Shown here: positions 63,190 through 64,000 of the stretch, piece by piece
How positions within the stretch are numbered: position 1 is the stretch's first letter
Layout: each line of letters opens with the position of its first letter
Origin: Nematostella vectensis
Lineage: Eukaryota; Cnidaria; Anthozoa; Actiniaria; Edwardsiidae
Assembly: GCF_932526225.1 (NCBI RefSeq)
Contig: NC_064040.1
Location: 17,612,994-17,676,993, forward strand
Direction of reading: 5' to 3'
Length of the DNA stretch: 64,000 bases
Made by a program: the position numbers and the translations under genes
Notes under the pieces: generated by a model
What the model was told of the DNA's origin: nothing
Database searches by the model: none
Seen by the model: the letters and a program-made list of their open reading frames with translations, nothing else

Positions 63190-64000
63190 TGTTAAAAGGG
63201 GACAAAAGAACAAATATTGAAACGATTTCAAATAATAAGGACTTTGTGGAATATCGTAAACTCTCACTGTAGCAGCAATAGGAGCTCCGTTAATTGATAG
63301 AGTAGCGAGGGACAGCCTTATACGTATTTCAGAATCCCTTTCTTAGCTCTGTAGGATTAACTGACATCTTCTTTTTTCAGTATATATTCAAATTAAGTCA
63401 GCATAAAAAGAAAGCTTTAAAATGGTCTTGTAGTCGGAAAGTCAAGAGGGCTCACATTGGAGGCAGGGCACTTTTTAGAAGCTTGGCAGGTATAAGAGCG
63501 AAAGTGAAGCTTTGGCAGGTCCCTTAAACTTGGTCCGAAACGAAAACTTTATTTTGCTAAAACATAAGTCTAGAGGTTAAGTAGCAAGCCTGAATAAAAA
63601 AGGCGCTTCATTTTTGTTCTTTTTTTGATTTTTTTTTTCAATTTCCGTCGAAATAAAATGTCTCGAAGACTGGGACCGAATTTGGACCGTTGGGAGGCCT
63701 GTGGTGACTTCACAACCATGGTACGGCGCTAAATTTTAGTGTTAAATGATGTAGGAGATCCGAAATCAAAGCCCGAGAACTCAGTCGAATAATGGGGTCG
63801 TCGATCGAAAGTACCAGGCCAAAAGTCTTAGAGCTCACAGACCCCAGTGACAAGAGTTCAACAGAAGAAGACAACAAGGAGTTTGAGATGGTTTTTGAGG
63901 AAGGCGGATGCGAGTTTCCGTCATATCACTATCAGAGCGCATGGCGAACCGATGGTTGAAGGCTAATCTGGTGAAAAGGAGACACAGCCAAAGCTTTTTA
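63190..64000. other. Right edge: THADA upstream intron, no clear exon
   Basis: No minus-strand exon of the THADA N-terminal half is recognised here. On the + strand a 55-codon ORF (63,791-63,958) starts MGSSIESTRPKVLELTDPSD and ends before a TGA. It could be a first exon or chance; there is no family resemblance. Confidence 0.4.

Noticed and set aside
1-64000. tRNA, rRNA or other structured RNA genes
   Set aside because: No A-box/B-box pair, rRNA core motif or snRNA consensus was recognised on either strand by eye. A tRNAscan/Infernal run would settle this.

Overview
The window is nuclear DNA of an animal. It has spliced genes with GT-AG introns, an intronless rhodopsin-type GPCR in two copies, a decayed BEL/Pao retrotransposon, small hairpin and MITE-like repeats, and about a quarter of its length in tandem repeats. 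The gene types (a chitin-binding expansin-like protein, lineage-duplicated intronless GPCRs, BEL elements) fit a marine invertebrate, most likely a cnidarian such as a sea anemone. That placement is inference. Nothing is prokaryotic or organellar.

Layout. (1) 1-3.1 kb: 60-bp and 35-bp minisatellites. (2) 3.1-9.7 kb, + strand: a secreted expansin-like gene with DPBB, a C-terminal expansin-type domain, a Thr/Ser-rich linker and a CBM14 chitin-binding domain. Five exons join in phase. (3) 10.06-35.14 kb: a tandem duplication of a unit of about 6.8 kb holding one intronless GPCR and the last four exons of a THADA-like gene. In unit A (10.06-16.86 kb) the THADA tail is a pseudogene. In unit B (16.86-35.14 kb) the tail is intact, but a 7.8-kb BEL/Pao element has inserted and an intronic minisatellite has grown from 0.9 to 4.6 kb. 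(4) 28.6-63.2 kb, - strand: the THADA-like gene, with 27 exons that splice in phase into one open frame of 1514 codons plus stop. Its N-terminal part lies beyond the right edge. THADA family proteins (yeast Trm732) act with the Trm7/FTSJ1 methyltransferase in 2'-O-methylation of tRNA position 32. (5) 63.2-64 kb: no recognisable gene.

Most striking observation. At least five minisatellites in the THADA introns lie on or right next to an exon-intron junction. In three of them the repeat unit itself carries a copy of the splice site: the 50-bp array at the exon 8 donor, the 33-bp array made from the end of exon 11 plus its donor, and the 43-bp array carrying the acceptor and first bases of exon 27. 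Two 24-bp arrays begin within about 30 bases of the exon 16 and exon 17 donors and continue the exon reading frame as oligopeptide repeats. The expansin-like gene shows what may be an early stage: the end of its linker exon plus donor is duplicated about three times. The locus therefore carries about 100 decoy or alternative splice sites.

Limits: exon borders come from splice consensus, phase arithmetic and family resemblance recalled without a database search. Tandem-array borders and copy numbers are approximate.
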